From Butyricicoccus_A sp964387535 (GTDB lineage Bacteria > Bacillota > Clostridia > Oscillospirales > Butyricicoccaceae): DNA of 64,000 nucleotides. The notes below the pieces were generated by a model that had not been told where the DNA came from, searched no databases, and saw only the letters and a program-made list of their open reading frames with translations. Position numbers and translations under genes: made by a program. The DNA is taken from positions 1 to 64,000 of the forward strand of contig CAYLXH010000002.1 in NCBI GenBank assembly GCA_964387535.1, written 5' to 3'. Below, piece after piece: positions 31,213 to 40,011 of the stretch; position 1 is the first letter of the stretch; every line of letters begins with the position of its first letter.

Positions 31213-32997
31213 TTATATGGGCTGAGTAGCCTGTTCCAGCCAAAGGCGGTCATCGGTGTCCAGATAGGGAGACAGCTCGGAGAATACGCGGGAATGGTAG
31301 TCGTTGAGCAGCTGACGCTCGCACAGAGTCATGGAATCGGGATCAATCGCATCGCGGTCGAACGGAGCCAGAGTAAGAACATCAAAACACAGGAATGATG
31401 GATACTCGGGGTGATTGCGGCAGACGAGCAGGTTTTCCAGACGGATGCCATATTTTCCGGTCAGATACAGTCCGGGTTCGTCAGAGGTCACCATTCCTGC
31501 GGCAAACGCAGCATTCTCTGCTGGATTGGGAGCGGGTTTGGAGCGAATTGCCTGCGGACCTTCGTGGCAGCAGAGCAGATACCCGACGCCGTGACCAGTA
31601 CCGTGGTTGAAATCCAGACCGAGCTCCCACAGCGGGGTGCGGGCGAGGATGTCCAGATTGACTCCTGTGCAGCCAGAGCGGAATACGGCGGAGGCCAGAT
31701 TCAGATTGCCGCGCAGCACGGCCGTGTAGTGCTGCTTCATGGTTTTGCTGACTGGCCCCAGTGCGATCGTTCGTGTGATGTCCGTCGTGCCTTCCAGATA
31801 CTGTGCGCCGGTGTCCAGAAGGAGAAATCCTTCCGGCTGGAGCAGTGCGTTGCTCTCTTGCGTGGCGGAATAGTGGACGATTGCTCCGTGCGGCCCATAC
31901 GCGGAGATCGGGGCAAAGCTGGGTTCCAGATAGTGCTCCTGTTCCCGGCGATAGCGTTCCAGCTGTTCTGCGGCAGTGATCTCCGTGATGGGTTGCGTTC
32001 CGACGGATTGTTTGAGCCAACGCAAAAAGCGAACCATGGCGACGCCATCCTTGCGGTGGGCTTCCCTCATGTTGGACAGTTCAGTAGAATTTTTCACTGC
32101 TTTGGACTGTGTCGTGGGAGATGTCTGATCGAGGATTGTCACACTGTCATCCAGTGCGTGGACCAGGGCACAACTTGTACGGCTGCGATCCAGCTGTACC
32201 GTGACATTGCGCAGGCGGGAAAGATGGATTTCGATGTCCTCGTAGGGAAAGCAGTGAGTGTGATCGCGAACAAGTTCGCGGCTGACGAACAAATCCATGG
32301 TGGAGTCCTGAACGAACAGACGAAGCTCTCGTTGAGACAGCATCACATAGGACAGCTGTACTGGGTTGTACGGGATGTCGTTGCCGCGCAGATTGAGAAG
32401 CCAGGCAATATCATCCAGGCTGGACAGAAGGAGCCAGTCCGCTCCGGAAGACTGGAGCGAGTTGCGGAGATCAGCGATTTTCTGAGCGCGGGATTGACCG
32501 GCATAACAGTCCTCGAGCAGCCAGGCGGGCTGACAGGAACGCGGAGGACGGTCGGTCCATATGTCGTCAATCAGATCCACATCGGTACGAAAGCGCACGG
32601 CAGTGTCGGCAAGATGCTTTTTGAGCGTGTCGAGCCAGGAGACGGTGACGGTGCGCCCGTCGAAGCCGAGGCACTGTCCGTCGTGGAGAACAGAGGCCAG
32701 GTATTGGGGGAGAGAGGGGACATCGGGTTCGCCCATTTTATATAAATGGATACCGCTGCCCTTGAGCTGTTCTGCGGCTTGCAGGAAATAACGACCGTCG
32801 GTCCACAGACCGGCGGAATCCGATGTGACGACCACGGCGCCGGCAGAACCGGTAAAGCCGGAGATCCATTCACGGCACCGGAAGTAGTCGCCGACATATT
32901 CGGAACCGTGAAAATCATCAGTGGGGATATAATAGACATCAATCTGGTTGTCAGCCATGCGTTGGCGCAGAGCGGACAGCCGTTCCGGGATTGTCAT
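31213..32997 (-). CDS. Xaa-Pro aminopeptidase (M24 family, long form)
   Basis: The 594-residue soluble enzyme removes N-terminal residues preceding proline. Two creatinase-like N-terminal domains (ADNQIDVYYIPTDDFHGSEYV; FTGSAGAVVVT; ASLDDIAWLLNLRG-like SSLDDIAWLLNLRGND) precede the pita-bread catalytic domain. Its dimetal ligands are Asp in LLDTGAQYLEGTTDITRT, His in NHGTGHGVGYLLCCHEGP, Glu in SDEPGLYL and Glu in IRLENLLV. This is the size of eukaryote-like/Firmicutes long APP enzymes. The ATG at 32997 (MTIPERLSALRQRM) fits the family; the upstream open frame to 33345 is an overrun. Cytoplasmic. Confidence 0.93.
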   Translation of the reverse strand: MTIPERLSALRQRMADNQIDVYYIPTDDFHGSEYVGDYFRCREWISGFTGSAGAVVVTSDSAGLWTDGRYFLQAAEQLKGSGIHLYKMGEPDVPSLPQYLASVLHDGQCLGFDGRTVTVSWLDTLKKHLADTAVRFRTDVDLIDDIWTDRPPRSCQPAWLLEDCYAGQSRAQKIADLRNSLQSSGADWLLLSSLDDIAWLLNLRGNDIPYNPVQLSYVMLSQRELRLFVQDSTMDLFVSRELVRDHTHCFPYEDIEIHLSRLRNVTVQLDRSRTSCALVHALDDSVTILDQTSPTTQSKAVKNSTELSNMREAHRKDGVAMVRFLRWLKQSVGTQPITEITAAEQLERYRREQEHYLEPSFAPISAYGPHGAIVHYSATQESNALLQPEGFLLLDTGAQYLEGTTDITRTIALGPVSKTMKQHYTAVLRGNLNLASAVFRSGCTGVNLDILARTPLWELGLDFNHGTGHGVGYLLCCHEGPQAIRSKPAPNPAENAAFAAGMVTSDEPGLYLTGKYGIRLENLLVCRNHPEYPSFLCFDVLTLAPFDRDAIDPDSMTLCERQLLNDYHSRVFSELSPYLDTDDRLWLEQATQPI

Positions 32998-33037
32998 GCG
33001 TATCGCTTCTTTCTTTGTAATATGGATTGCTGTTTCC

Positions 33038-33065
33038 AGTATACCACAAATGGGGAGACAGGCAA
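33038..33065 (-). promoter_or_regulatory. Probable promoter of the Xaa-Pro aminopeptidase gene
   Basis: On the minus strand TTGCCT (33065-33060), 16 bases, TATACT (33043-33038), about 41 bases before the ATG. Confidence 0.5.
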
Positions 33066-33198
33066 AGGGAAAGCAGGCGTGGTTGTTACACGGAAAGCCT
33101 GTTTGGCCGAGGGGACTTTCTCTTGCAGGACATGGCCGAGAATAGTATAATATGGATGGACAGATACAGGAAAACTGGTGGAATGGAAGGAGAGAATG

Positions 33199-33630
33199 AT
33201 GTTTCAGACAACAAAGACCATACAGAAAGCATTTCAGGATGCAGGAATCCAGTGCGCTGTAGCGGAAGGCACTGCGCAGGAAAAACCAGTCAGTGAGGTT
33301 CGCGTCGTGATTTCCGGCAAGCAGATGCCCAAAGCGACGGTACAATTTGTGTCGAACAGTGACAATGGAGACTTTACCGCATGTGTACTCGGATATGTTA
33401 AGGTGCCGGAGGGCAAGAGAGAACAGGCGCTGGTCATGGCCAACCAGTGCAACCTCAAATACCGCTACTGTAAATTTGCGGTAGCTCCGAACGATAATGT
33501 CAATGTCACTTACGATGCTCCATATCGTGCGGGAAATCCAGGAGAGGTTGCCGTGGAACTGCTGGGACGGTTTCTGCGTATTTTGGATGCTGTCTACCCA
33601 GATTTTATGGAAACAATGTGGTCGTCATAA
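33199..33630 (+). CDS. YbjN-like protein
   Basis: This 143-residue soluble protein resembles the YbjN/TY3-chaperone fold: VISGKQMPKATVQFVSN, LGYVKVPEGKREQALVMANQCNLKYRYCKFAV, and an acidic C-terminus with regular beta-alpha spacing. Members are linked to stress signalling or type III chaperone-like binding, with no fixed activity. I choose ATG 33199 over 33196 because AAGGAGAG then has normal spacing. Single gene with a terminator behind it. Confidence 0.65.
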   Translation: MFQTTKTIQKAFQDAGIQCAVAEGTAQEKPVSEVRVVISGKQMPKATVQFVSNSDNGDFTACVLGYVKVPEGKREQALVMANQCNLKYRYCKFAVAPNDNVNVTYDAPYRAGNPGEVAVELLGRFLRILDAVYPDFMETMWSS

Positions 33631-33646
33631 AAACCGATATTAAACC

Positions 33647-33673
33647 AAAGGTCAGTCGATTCGACTGACCTTT
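33647..33673. terminator. Bidirectional terminator
   Basis: AAAGGTCAGTCGA and TCGACTGACCTTT (33647-33673) form a near-uninterrupted inverted repeat between converging genes. Confidence 0.75.
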
Positions 33674-33678
33674 GCTGT

Positions 33679-34914
33679 TTATATGGGATTTTGGGACGCA
33701 GCAGCCTGTCCGGCAGCCATACCGGAGCACCACGCCCAGTGCAGGTTGTATCCGCCGCAATCACCGGCTGCGTCGAGCAGCTCTCCGGCGAGATAGAGAC
33801 CGGGTTGAAAACGGGATTGAAAGGTGTCGTCAATTTCTGTCAGTGGGATTCCGCCGCCGGTCACCTGGGCGTTCTCCCAGGAGAGCGTCCCCGTGACAGG
33901 AAGCGTCCAGCCCTTGAGAGCGGACAGGAGGGCATCCAGATCACGGCGGGACAGGGAGGAAGCCGAGCGAGTCGGAGAAAGGGACAACGATTGATACACG
34001 GATGCGAGAATGCGCTTGGGCAGAGTGCCGGACAGAAGGGTGTCTAACGGTTCCTCAGCACGGCTGTGGATGCGCTGGCTGAGTAAGGTTCGCAGTTCGT
34101 GATAGTCCCAATCCGGGAAGAAGTCGATGCGGAGTTCCGCACTGTCATACCCGGTGTGTGTGGCCAGATAACCGGACAGGTTCATGGCAGGAATGCCGGA
34201 AATCCCATAGTCGGTGAGCTGCAGCTCTCCTCGGTCGGAAGCATGCTTTGTTCCGTCGATATACAGTGAGACAGCCGCATGGACGCGGATTCCCTTGAGG
34301 CGCTTGAGCAGATTGCTGCGGCACTGGATGGGGACCAATGCCGGTTGCAACTTGGTGCAGTGGTGACCAAATGAGGCGGCCAGTGCATATCCCGAGCCGG
34401 TAGAGCCCTGCTTAGGGGCGGCTTTTCCTCCGGTGGTCACAATGACGGAATCGGCGTGATACTCGGCCCCGTTTTGTGTCACAACGCAGAAGTGTTTTTT
34501 TCGGCGCGTGATACGAGTGACCGGAGAGCTGCAAAGCAGCTGAATCCCGTTTTTTTGCAGTGCGAGCAGCAAGATGTCCACAACCATAGACGCCTGCCGC
34601 GCGTAGGGATAGATGCGGCCTGCTTCATCGGTTGTGCACAACAGACCGTGCCGATAGAAAAAATCGGTGGTTTTGCTCGCAGGCATGTCAGACAACAGCT
34701 GTGCCAGTCGGTCGGGTGTTTGGCTATGATAGCATTCCGGGAGTATCATCTGGTTGCCAAGATTGCAGCGCCCGTTTCCGGTGGCGAGAATTTTTTTACC
34801 GATGCGATCCAGCTGTTCCAGAATGGTGATCTGTGCATGTGGGTTAGTCTGTGCGGCTTGGAGTGATGCCGCTATACCGGAAGCGCCGCCGCCGAGGATA
34901 AGAATATGGTTCAT
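33679..34914 (-). CDS. HI0933/BaiN-family flavoprotein
   Basis: The 411-residue protein has an N-terminal FAD Rossmann motif (ILGGGASGIAAS, 5-16), then GKKILATGNGRCNLGN (the family fingerprint) and a second conserved block DSVIVTTGGKAAPKQGSTGSGY (as DSVIVTTGGKAAPK). Near the end is ENAQVTGGG...GLYLAGELLDAAGDCGGYNLHWAWCSG. Family members bind FAD; BaiN is proposed in bile-acid reductions, but most homologues (YhiN) have unknown substrates. GGAGAA precedes the ATG at 34914. No bile-acid genes are nearby, so I do not assign that role. Confidence 0.9.
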   Translation of the reverse strand: MNHILILGGGASGIAASLQAAQTNPHAQITILEQLDRIGKKILATGNGRCNLGNQMILPECYHSQTPDRLAQLLSDMPASKTTDFFYRHGLLCTTDEAGRIYPYARQASMVVDILLLALQKNGIQLLCSSPVTRITRRKKHFCVVTQNGAEYHADSVIVTTGGKAAPKQGSTGSGYALAASFGHHCTKLQPALVPIQCRSNLLKRLKGIRVHAAVSLYIDGTKHASDRGELQLTDYGISGIPAMNLSGYLATHTGYDSAELRIDFFPDWDYHELRTLLSQRIHSRAEEPLDTLLSGTLPKRILASVYQSLSLSPTRSASSLSRRDLDALLSALKGWTLPVTGTLSWENAQVTGGGIPLTEIDDTFQSRFQPGLYLAGELLDAAGDCGGYNLHWAWCSGMAAGQAAASQNPI

Positions 34915-35047
34915 GTCAGTTCTCCGTTGCGATTAGGATACAGTAAGAAATCATTGTGTTGATTATAGCATAGAAATGATGTCCTGCCTAGGAACAGAGG
35001 TGGAAAGACGCTCCGGTTCGGTTGGAAACACAGCAAAGCCGCTCATC

Positions 35048-35076
35048 TTGCATTTTCTGTTCTAAACCGGTACAAT
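35048..35076 (+). promoter_or_regulatory. Promoter of the ATP-grasp gene
   Basis: TTGCAT (35048-35053) and TACAAT (35071-35076), spacer 17. Confidence 0.6.
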
Positions 35077-35109
35077 AGGAAAATGATATCATCAGGGGGT
35101 AACGATAGG

Positions 35110-36393
35110 ATGCAGGAAAAGTTGTTGATGTTGGGTGGATCCACGGGGACGGTAGAAGTTCTGCAGTATGCCAGACAGATTGGCGTGCATACGGTGGTCG
35201 CAGACTATATTCCGACTCATTGCAGCGCAGCAAAACAGATCGCGGATGAAGCGTGGCTGATTGATGTAGCGGATCTGGATGCGCTGGAGAGTATTTGTCG
35301 GAGCGAGCATGTCACGGCAGTATTCGCCGCGACGAGTGAGTTCTGTCTGGACCAGGCAAAGACGTTATGTGAACGGCTCGGCCTGCCGTTTTACGCTTCG
35401 GAAGAGGGGTGGCGTTGTTCCCGGGATAAGGAGCGGTTTAAACAGGTTTGTTCGCAATGCGGCGCAGCGGTTCCAACGCAGTATGTGTTGAATGAAACGC
35501 TCTGTCCGGAGAGGTTGAAGGAAGTATCGTATCCGGTTATTGTCAAGCCGGTTGACTCCAGCGCGCAGCAGGGCCTGTCTTGGTGCCGCAATGAGCAAGA
35601 GCTGAAGGAGGGCTACCATAAAGCGCGCCAGTTTTCCCGCAGTGGACGGGTTCTGGTGGAGGAGTACGTGGAAGGAACTGAGGTGGGAATTCTGTTCTTT
35701 CTGAGTGAGGGACGACTGATTATCACCGCAACAACGGAAGCGCTGCCCTGTATCCGGAACGGACGTCCGAATTTTGGATTTGGTCTGCACCGCAGTCGGT
35801 TTCATGAGGAAGCGATTGAGAAAGAACGAAAGCATTTGGAAGATATTATGAGTTGTATGAACTGCCGAAACGGAATGGGATTTGTGCAGACGGTTCGTCG
35901 GGATGGGGTGTATCATTATCTGGAATTTGGATACCGGCTGGATGGCGTTGCCTCTTGGACCTTTGCGCGGCGCATTTTGCACCATACTCCGTTGGAACTG
36001 ATGGTGGAACTGGCGCTGGGACATAAGCTGTCGATAGATCCAGATCAGGATGTGGAGCCGGACAAAATGACGGAAGTGAGCGGAGGATATCCGATTTGGG
36101 CGAAGCCGGGACGGGTTGTGCGTGTGGAAGGATTGGAAGCGGTCAAAGCGCTGGATGGTGTTACGGTGTTTTTGGAATCGTTTCATGCCGGTGACACGAT
36201 TGAAGGAGTGGATAACATGCGCCAGATTGCGTACAGCATGTTAATTTCCGCCCGAGATTACCATGGCATTGGGCAGACTGTCGCAAAGATTAACCATCTG
36301 CTTCGGATGATCGGGGAGGACGGAGAGAATCTGTTGATTCCGTATACGGATTTTGAAGAATATCTCTTTGCCGATGACAATACAAAAGAATGA
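35110..36393 (+). CDS. ATP-grasp ligase-like protein
   Basis: The 427-residue protein has an N-terminal Rossmann-like preATP-grasp part (LMLGGSTGTVEVLQYARQIG) and an ATP-grasp core: DKERFKQVCSQCGAAVPTQYVL, YPVIVKPVDSSAQQGLSW, VLVEEYVEGTEVGILFF. A region with FLEFGYRLDGVASW-like YLEFGYRLDGVASWTF follows. Such enzymes join a carboxylate to an amine or thiol through an acyl-phosphate, as in CarB/PurK and peptide ligases. The acceptor is not evident and no partner gene adjoins. Start ATG 35110 follows GGGGG-TAAC spacing. Soluble, cytoplasmic. Confidence 0.82.
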   Translation: MQEKLLMLGGSTGTVEVLQYARQIGVHTVVADYIPTHCSAAKQIADEAWLIDVADLDALESICRSEHVTAVFAATSEFCLDQAKTLCERLGLPFYASEEGWRCSRDKERFKQVCSQCGAAVPTQYVLNETLCPERLKEVSYPVIVKPVDSSAQQGLSWCRNEQELKEGYHKARQFSRSGRVLVEEYVEGTEVGILFFLSEGRLIITATTEALPCIRNGRPNFGFGLHRSRFHEEAIEKERKHLEDIMSCMNCRNGMGFVQTVRRDGVYHYLEFGYRLDGVASWTFARRILHHTPLELMVELALGHKLSIDPDQDVEPDKMTEVSGGYPIWAKPGRVVRVEGLEAVKALDGVTVFLESFHAGDTIEGVDNMRQIAYSMLISARDYHGIGQTVAKINHLLRMIGEDGENLLIPYTDFEEYLFADDNTKE

Positions 36394-36444
36394 GAACAGA
36401 AAAGCGAATGTTTTGGAAGAATGTGGGCTGTGGATCGGTGCCCA

Positions 36445-36473
36445 TTGCACTTTCTGTCGGATGATGATATAAT
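36445..36473 (+). promoter_or_regulatory. Promoter of sstT
   Basis: TTGCAC (36445-36450) and TATAAT (36468-36473), spacer 17. Confidence 0.65.
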
Positions 36474-36545
36474 GCTGGTGTTGTCTGGAATTTCTGTTTG
36501 AGATACCGGAAGAGTGTTCGAAGATGTGTGGAAAAGAGGAATTGT

Positions 36546-37772
36546 ATGAGACATTTACTACGAAAATGGAATGAGACAAGCTTGATTCTGCGTATTGTCA
36601 TCGGTCTGATTATCGGAGTGATTTTGGCACTGACTGTGCCGCAGGCCACGGTGATTGCGCTGTTGGGCACCTTGTTTGTCGGAGCATTGAAGGCGATCGC
36701 TCCCATTCTTGTCTTTGTTTTGGTTTTGAGTTCGCTGGCACAGGCTACCGATGGCATCGGAAAGCAATTTCGTACGGTTATTTTCCTATATTTGCTCAGC
36801 ACGCTGCTGGCAGCGGTTCTCGCGGTATTGGCAAGCTTTGCCTTTCCGGTTTCGATTCAGCTGACGGATGCCGTTACGGATACCGTTCCGCCGAGCGGCA
36901 TTGCGGATGTATTTACCAATCTGCTGAATAATGTGGTGTCCAATCCGATTGATGCCATGGCGAATGCAAATTATGTGGGTATTTTGGCATGGGCTGTGAT
37001 TTTGGGACTGGCATTGAAAAAGCTGGCATCCAACCATACCAAAGAGGCGCTGAGAGAGGTTTCGGACGCCGTATCGCAAGCGGTTCGCTGGATTATCAAT
37101 CTGGCCCCGTTCGGTATTCTTGGACTGGTATTTGCATCGGTGTCGGAGAACGGATTGAGTATCTTCCAGGATTATGGACGTCTGCTATTGTTGTTGGTTG
37201 GCTGTATGCTGGCGATTGCGCTGATTGTTGATCCGCTGATTGTTGCAATCTGTCTGCGCCGAAATCCGTATCCGCTGGTGCTCCGCTGCCTGAAGGAAAG
37301 CGGAATCACTGCATTTTTCACGCGCAGTTCGGCGGCGAATATTCCGGTTAACATGGCGCTGTGTGACCGTCTTGGTCTGGATCGCGACGTATATTCTGTT
37401 TCGATTCCGTTGGGTGCGACGATCAATATGGACGGTGCCGCCATTACGATTACGGTGATGACGCTGGCGGCAGCCAACACGATGGGGGTTGAGGTCGGCA
37501 TCCCGACGGCAATTATCCTGAGCCTGCTCGCCACGGTAGCGGCGTGCGGCGCATCTGGCGTGGCCGGCGGCTCTCTGCTGCTGATTCCGATGGCGTGTTC
37601 GCTGTTTGGCATTGGCAATGATATTGCCATGCAGGTTGTCGGTGTCGGATTCATTATCGGTGTGGTTCAGGACTCCTTTGAAACCGCAATCAATTCGTCC
37701 GGCGATGTCATGTTCGCTGCGACAGCAGAATTCCGTGAGTGGCTCAAAGAAGGCCGGAAGCTGCCCTTCTAA
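36546..37772 (+). CDS. sstT: Serine/threonine:Na+ symporter SstT
   Basis: The 408-residue DAACS-family transporter imports serine and threonine with sodium. The C-terminal core has the two re-entrant hairpins: FFTRSSAANIPVNM (HP1) and ACGASGVAGGSLLLIPMACS (HP2). TINMDGAAITIT matches the TM7 NMDG motif, and VQDSFETAINSSGD is the TM8 substrate-binding stretch typical of SstT rather than glutamate carriers. Start ATG 36546 (MRHLLRKWNETSLILRI) follows AGAGGA; an earlier ATG at 36498 adds a non-family tail. Single gene with its own promoter and terminator. Confidence 0.93.
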   Translation: MRHLLRKWNETSLILRIVIGLIIGVILALTVPQATVIALLGTLFVGALKAIAPILVFVLVLSSLAQATDGIGKQFRTVIFLYLLSTLLAAVLAVLASFAFPVSIQLTDAVTDTVPPSGIADVFTNLLNNVVSNPIDAMANANYVGILAWAVILGLALKKLASNHTKEALREVSDAVSQAVRWIINLAPFGILGLVFASVSENGLSIFQDYGRLLLLLVGCMLAIALIVDPLIVAICLRRNPYPLVLRCLKESGITAFFTRSSAANIPVNMALCDRLGLDRDVYSVSIPLGATINMDGAAITITVMTLAAANTMGVEVGIPTAIILSLLATVAACGASGVAGGSLLLIPMACSLFGIGNDIAMQVVGVGFIIGVVQDSFETAINSSGDVMFAATAEFREWLKEGRKLPF

Positions 37773-37783
37773 TGGTATAACAG

Positions 37784-37824
37784 ACTGCTCCAACGGTGAG
37801 AGGATGCCGTTGGAGCAGTTTTTA
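37784..37824 (+). terminator. Terminator of sstT
   Basis: ACTGCTCCAACGG pairs with CCGTTGGAGCAGT (37784-37819), followed by TTTTTAT. Confidence 0.88.
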
Positions 37825-37859
37825 TATTCTTTCCGCTTTCTTTGTGGACAGAGGCTGTA

Positions 37860-37934
37860 TTGAAAAGCGGAGGATTTATGGTATAATAAGCACATAACTG
37901 CACCTTTGCCTTAATCAGCAGGCAGAGGTGCAGT
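37860..37934 (+). promoter_or_regulatory. Promoter and leader stem-loop of the ABC exporter gene
   Basis: TTGAAA (37860-37865) and TATAAT (37882-37887), spacer 16. Right after the start site, ACTGCACCT.TGCC pairs with GGCA.AGGTGCAGT (37897-37934, 13 of 14 pairs). No clear T-run follows, so it may be an mRNA-stabilising or attenuator hairpin. Confidence 0.55.
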
Positions 37935-37997
37935 TTGCAGTCGAGACATCACACACTGGCGGGAGCGTGCAGACAGCAGGCAGACGGAGGAAGCAGC

Positions 37998-39824
37998 ATG
38001 TCCAAGCAATTCAACGATCCGCGGAACGAGGAGATCCGAAAGTATTCCGGTTGGAATCGGATATTGAAATCCAAATTCCTGCAGATTATTTGGAATCAAA
38101 TCGATGACGGCACATTCGGAGATTTTTGGGGAGATTGGAAGTGGATTTTTTCCTATTCCCGCCGGTATCGGTGGATCATTGTGTGTTACACGATCCTGGG
38201 AATGATCAGTGCGACATTGGGATTGGTCTCTTCGGTTGCCAGTAAGTATTTGATTGACATTATTACGGGATATCAGTACAGTAAGCTGTGGCTCCTTGCG
38301 TTGATTATGGTATTCAGTCTGCTGTCCAGTCTGGTTTTTTCGAGTTTGGTCAGTCGAATTTCAGCGAAAATCAGTATTTATGTCAACAACGATATCCAGG
38401 CAGACATTTTTGATACGATTATGGATTCTGACTGGAAAGAGATCAGTGAATACCGAAATGGAGATCTCCTCAATCGCTTTAACAGTGATGTCAGTACGGT
38501 GGCCAATAATGCTGTGAACTGGCTGCCGAATCTGATTATCGCGTTGTATCATTTTGCAGCGACATTTGCTGTGATTTTGTATTATGATGTGACGATGGCG
38601 TTGATTGCATTGGTCAGTGCACCGTTTTTGCTTCTTTCCAGTCGCTTACTCATGCGAAAGATGCGGGAGTATCGTCAGAATATGCTGCAAATGAACAGCA
38701 ATCTGATGACGTTTGAGACAGAAGCATTTTATAATTTTGACACGATCAAAAGCTTTGGGATTACCGGGCTGTACTCGAAAAAACTGCGTTCGTGGCAGGA
38801 GCGCTACAAGACCGTCAGCCTGGAATACAACCTGTTCACGATTCAGTCGAATATTTGGGTATCCATTTTGTCGGCGTTGGTTTCTCTGCTGGCATTTGGT
38901 TACTGTCTCTTTCGGCTTTGGACGGGAAATATTACTTATGGAACGATGATCCTGTTTCTGGAACAACGCAGCAAGTTGTCCAACAGCTTTCAGTCAATTA
39001 TTTCCATCGTACCGGGTATGCTCAATGGTGCGGTATCTGCGCACCGGATCCGTGAATTGGTGGAATTGCCCCGCGAAGCACATGACCCCAAAATGGCGCA
39101 GCGGATGAGAGAAAAAGCGGAGCATGGGTTTTCTGTGCACATGTGTGCAGTTCGGTTTTCCTATGATAAGCAGAACGATGTTTTGCGTGAGAGCAATTTT
39201 ATCGCACATCCCAATGAGATTGTGGCGCTGGTCGGCCCGAGCGGGGAGGGAAAGACAACCATGCTGCGGATGATTCTGGGACTGATTCGCCCGGATGAAG
39301 GCAGTGCGGTGCTGATTTCTGCGGATGGAGAGCAAGTGGAAATGAATGCTGATGTCCGAGAGCTTTTTTCATATGTGCCGCAGGGGAATACCATTTTTTC
39401 CGGAACGATTGCAGATAATTTACGAATGGTGCGTGAGGATGCTAGCGACGATGAACTGATTCAGGCTCTGAAAATCGCCTGCGCATGGGAATTTGTTGCT
39501 AAGCTGGAAGGTGGTATTTATGGCACACTGGGAGAGCGCGGACATGGGATCTCGGAAGGTCAGGCACAGCGGATTGCCATTGCGCGGGCGGTTGTGCGAA
39601 ATGCTCCGATTTTACTGCTGGATGAAGCGACGAGTGCGCTGGATGTGAAAACCGAACGAGAAGTTCTGAGAAATATTGTGCAGCAGTGCCCGAATAAGAC
39701 ATGCATTATTACGACGCACCGTCCCAGCGTACTGACTCTGTGCCAGCGTGTATATCGGGTGATGGACTCACATGTAGTAGAGCTGACGGAGCAGGAGGCA
39801 GAGCAGCTGGTACAGGACTTCTGA
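37998..39824 (+). CDS. ABC exporter, fused membrane and ATPase domains
   Basis: The 608-residue half-transporter has an unusual hydrophilic N-terminus of about 55 residues. An exporter-type six-helix membrane domain (about 60-330) and an ATPase domain follow: Walker A GPSGEGKTT (about 413), Q-loop YVPQGNT, signature HGISEGQAQR (about 516), Walker B ILLLDEATSALD (about 537), H-loop ITTHRP. The signature reads ISEGQ where LSGGQ is usual, a tolerated variant. It probably works as a homodimer exporting a lipid, peptide or drug. GGAGG precedes the ATG at 37998. No substrate gene is adjacent; the next gene has its own leader. Confidence 0.9.
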   Translation: MSKQFNDPRNEEIRKYSGWNRILKSKFLQIIWNQIDDGTFGDFWGDWKWIFSYSRRYRWIIVCYTILGMISATLGLVSSVASKYLIDIITGYQYSKLWLLALIMVFSLLSSLVFSSLVSRISAKISIYVNNDIQADIFDTIMDSDWKEISEYRNGDLLNRFNSDVSTVANNAVNWLPNLIIALYHFAATFAVILYYDVTMALIALVSAPFLLLSSRLLMRKMREYRQNMLQMNSNLMTFETEAFYNFDTIKSFGITGLYSKKLRSWQERYKTVSLEYNLFTIQSNIWVSILSALVSLLAFGYCLFRLWTGNITYGTMILFLEQRSKLSNSFQSIISIVPGMLNGAVSAHRIRELVELPREAHDPKMAQRMREKAEHGFSVHMCAVRFSYDKQNDVLRESNFIAHPNEIVALVGPSGEGKTTMLRMILGLIRPDEGSAVLISADGEQVEMNADVRELFSYVPQGNTIFSGTIADNLRMVREDASDDELIQALKIACAWEFVAKLEGGIYGTLGERGHGISEGQAQRIAIARAVVRNAPILLLDEATSALDVKTEREVLRNIVQQCPNKTCIITTHRPSVLTLCQRVYRVMDSHVVELTEQEAEQLVQDF

Positions 39825-40011
39825 TGCTGGAGATGATGCCAAAGGACATGGAACACATCGGAGTGATTTTATTCAATTGCGCTACATAATGGGGAAAAAC
39901 GCAAAAAAACCTGTTCAAAATTGACAAAATTTATTATACTATAAGAAAGTGACATTTTGTTAGACAGCGAGGGATTGGATTCTACGGGAGATCGTTTCGG
40001 GAGGTGATGGC

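Noticed and set aside
31411..32745. 444-codon plus-strand open frame
   Set aside because: It lies antisense to the clearly real Xaa-Pro aminopeptidase and has no ribosome site or recognisable domain.
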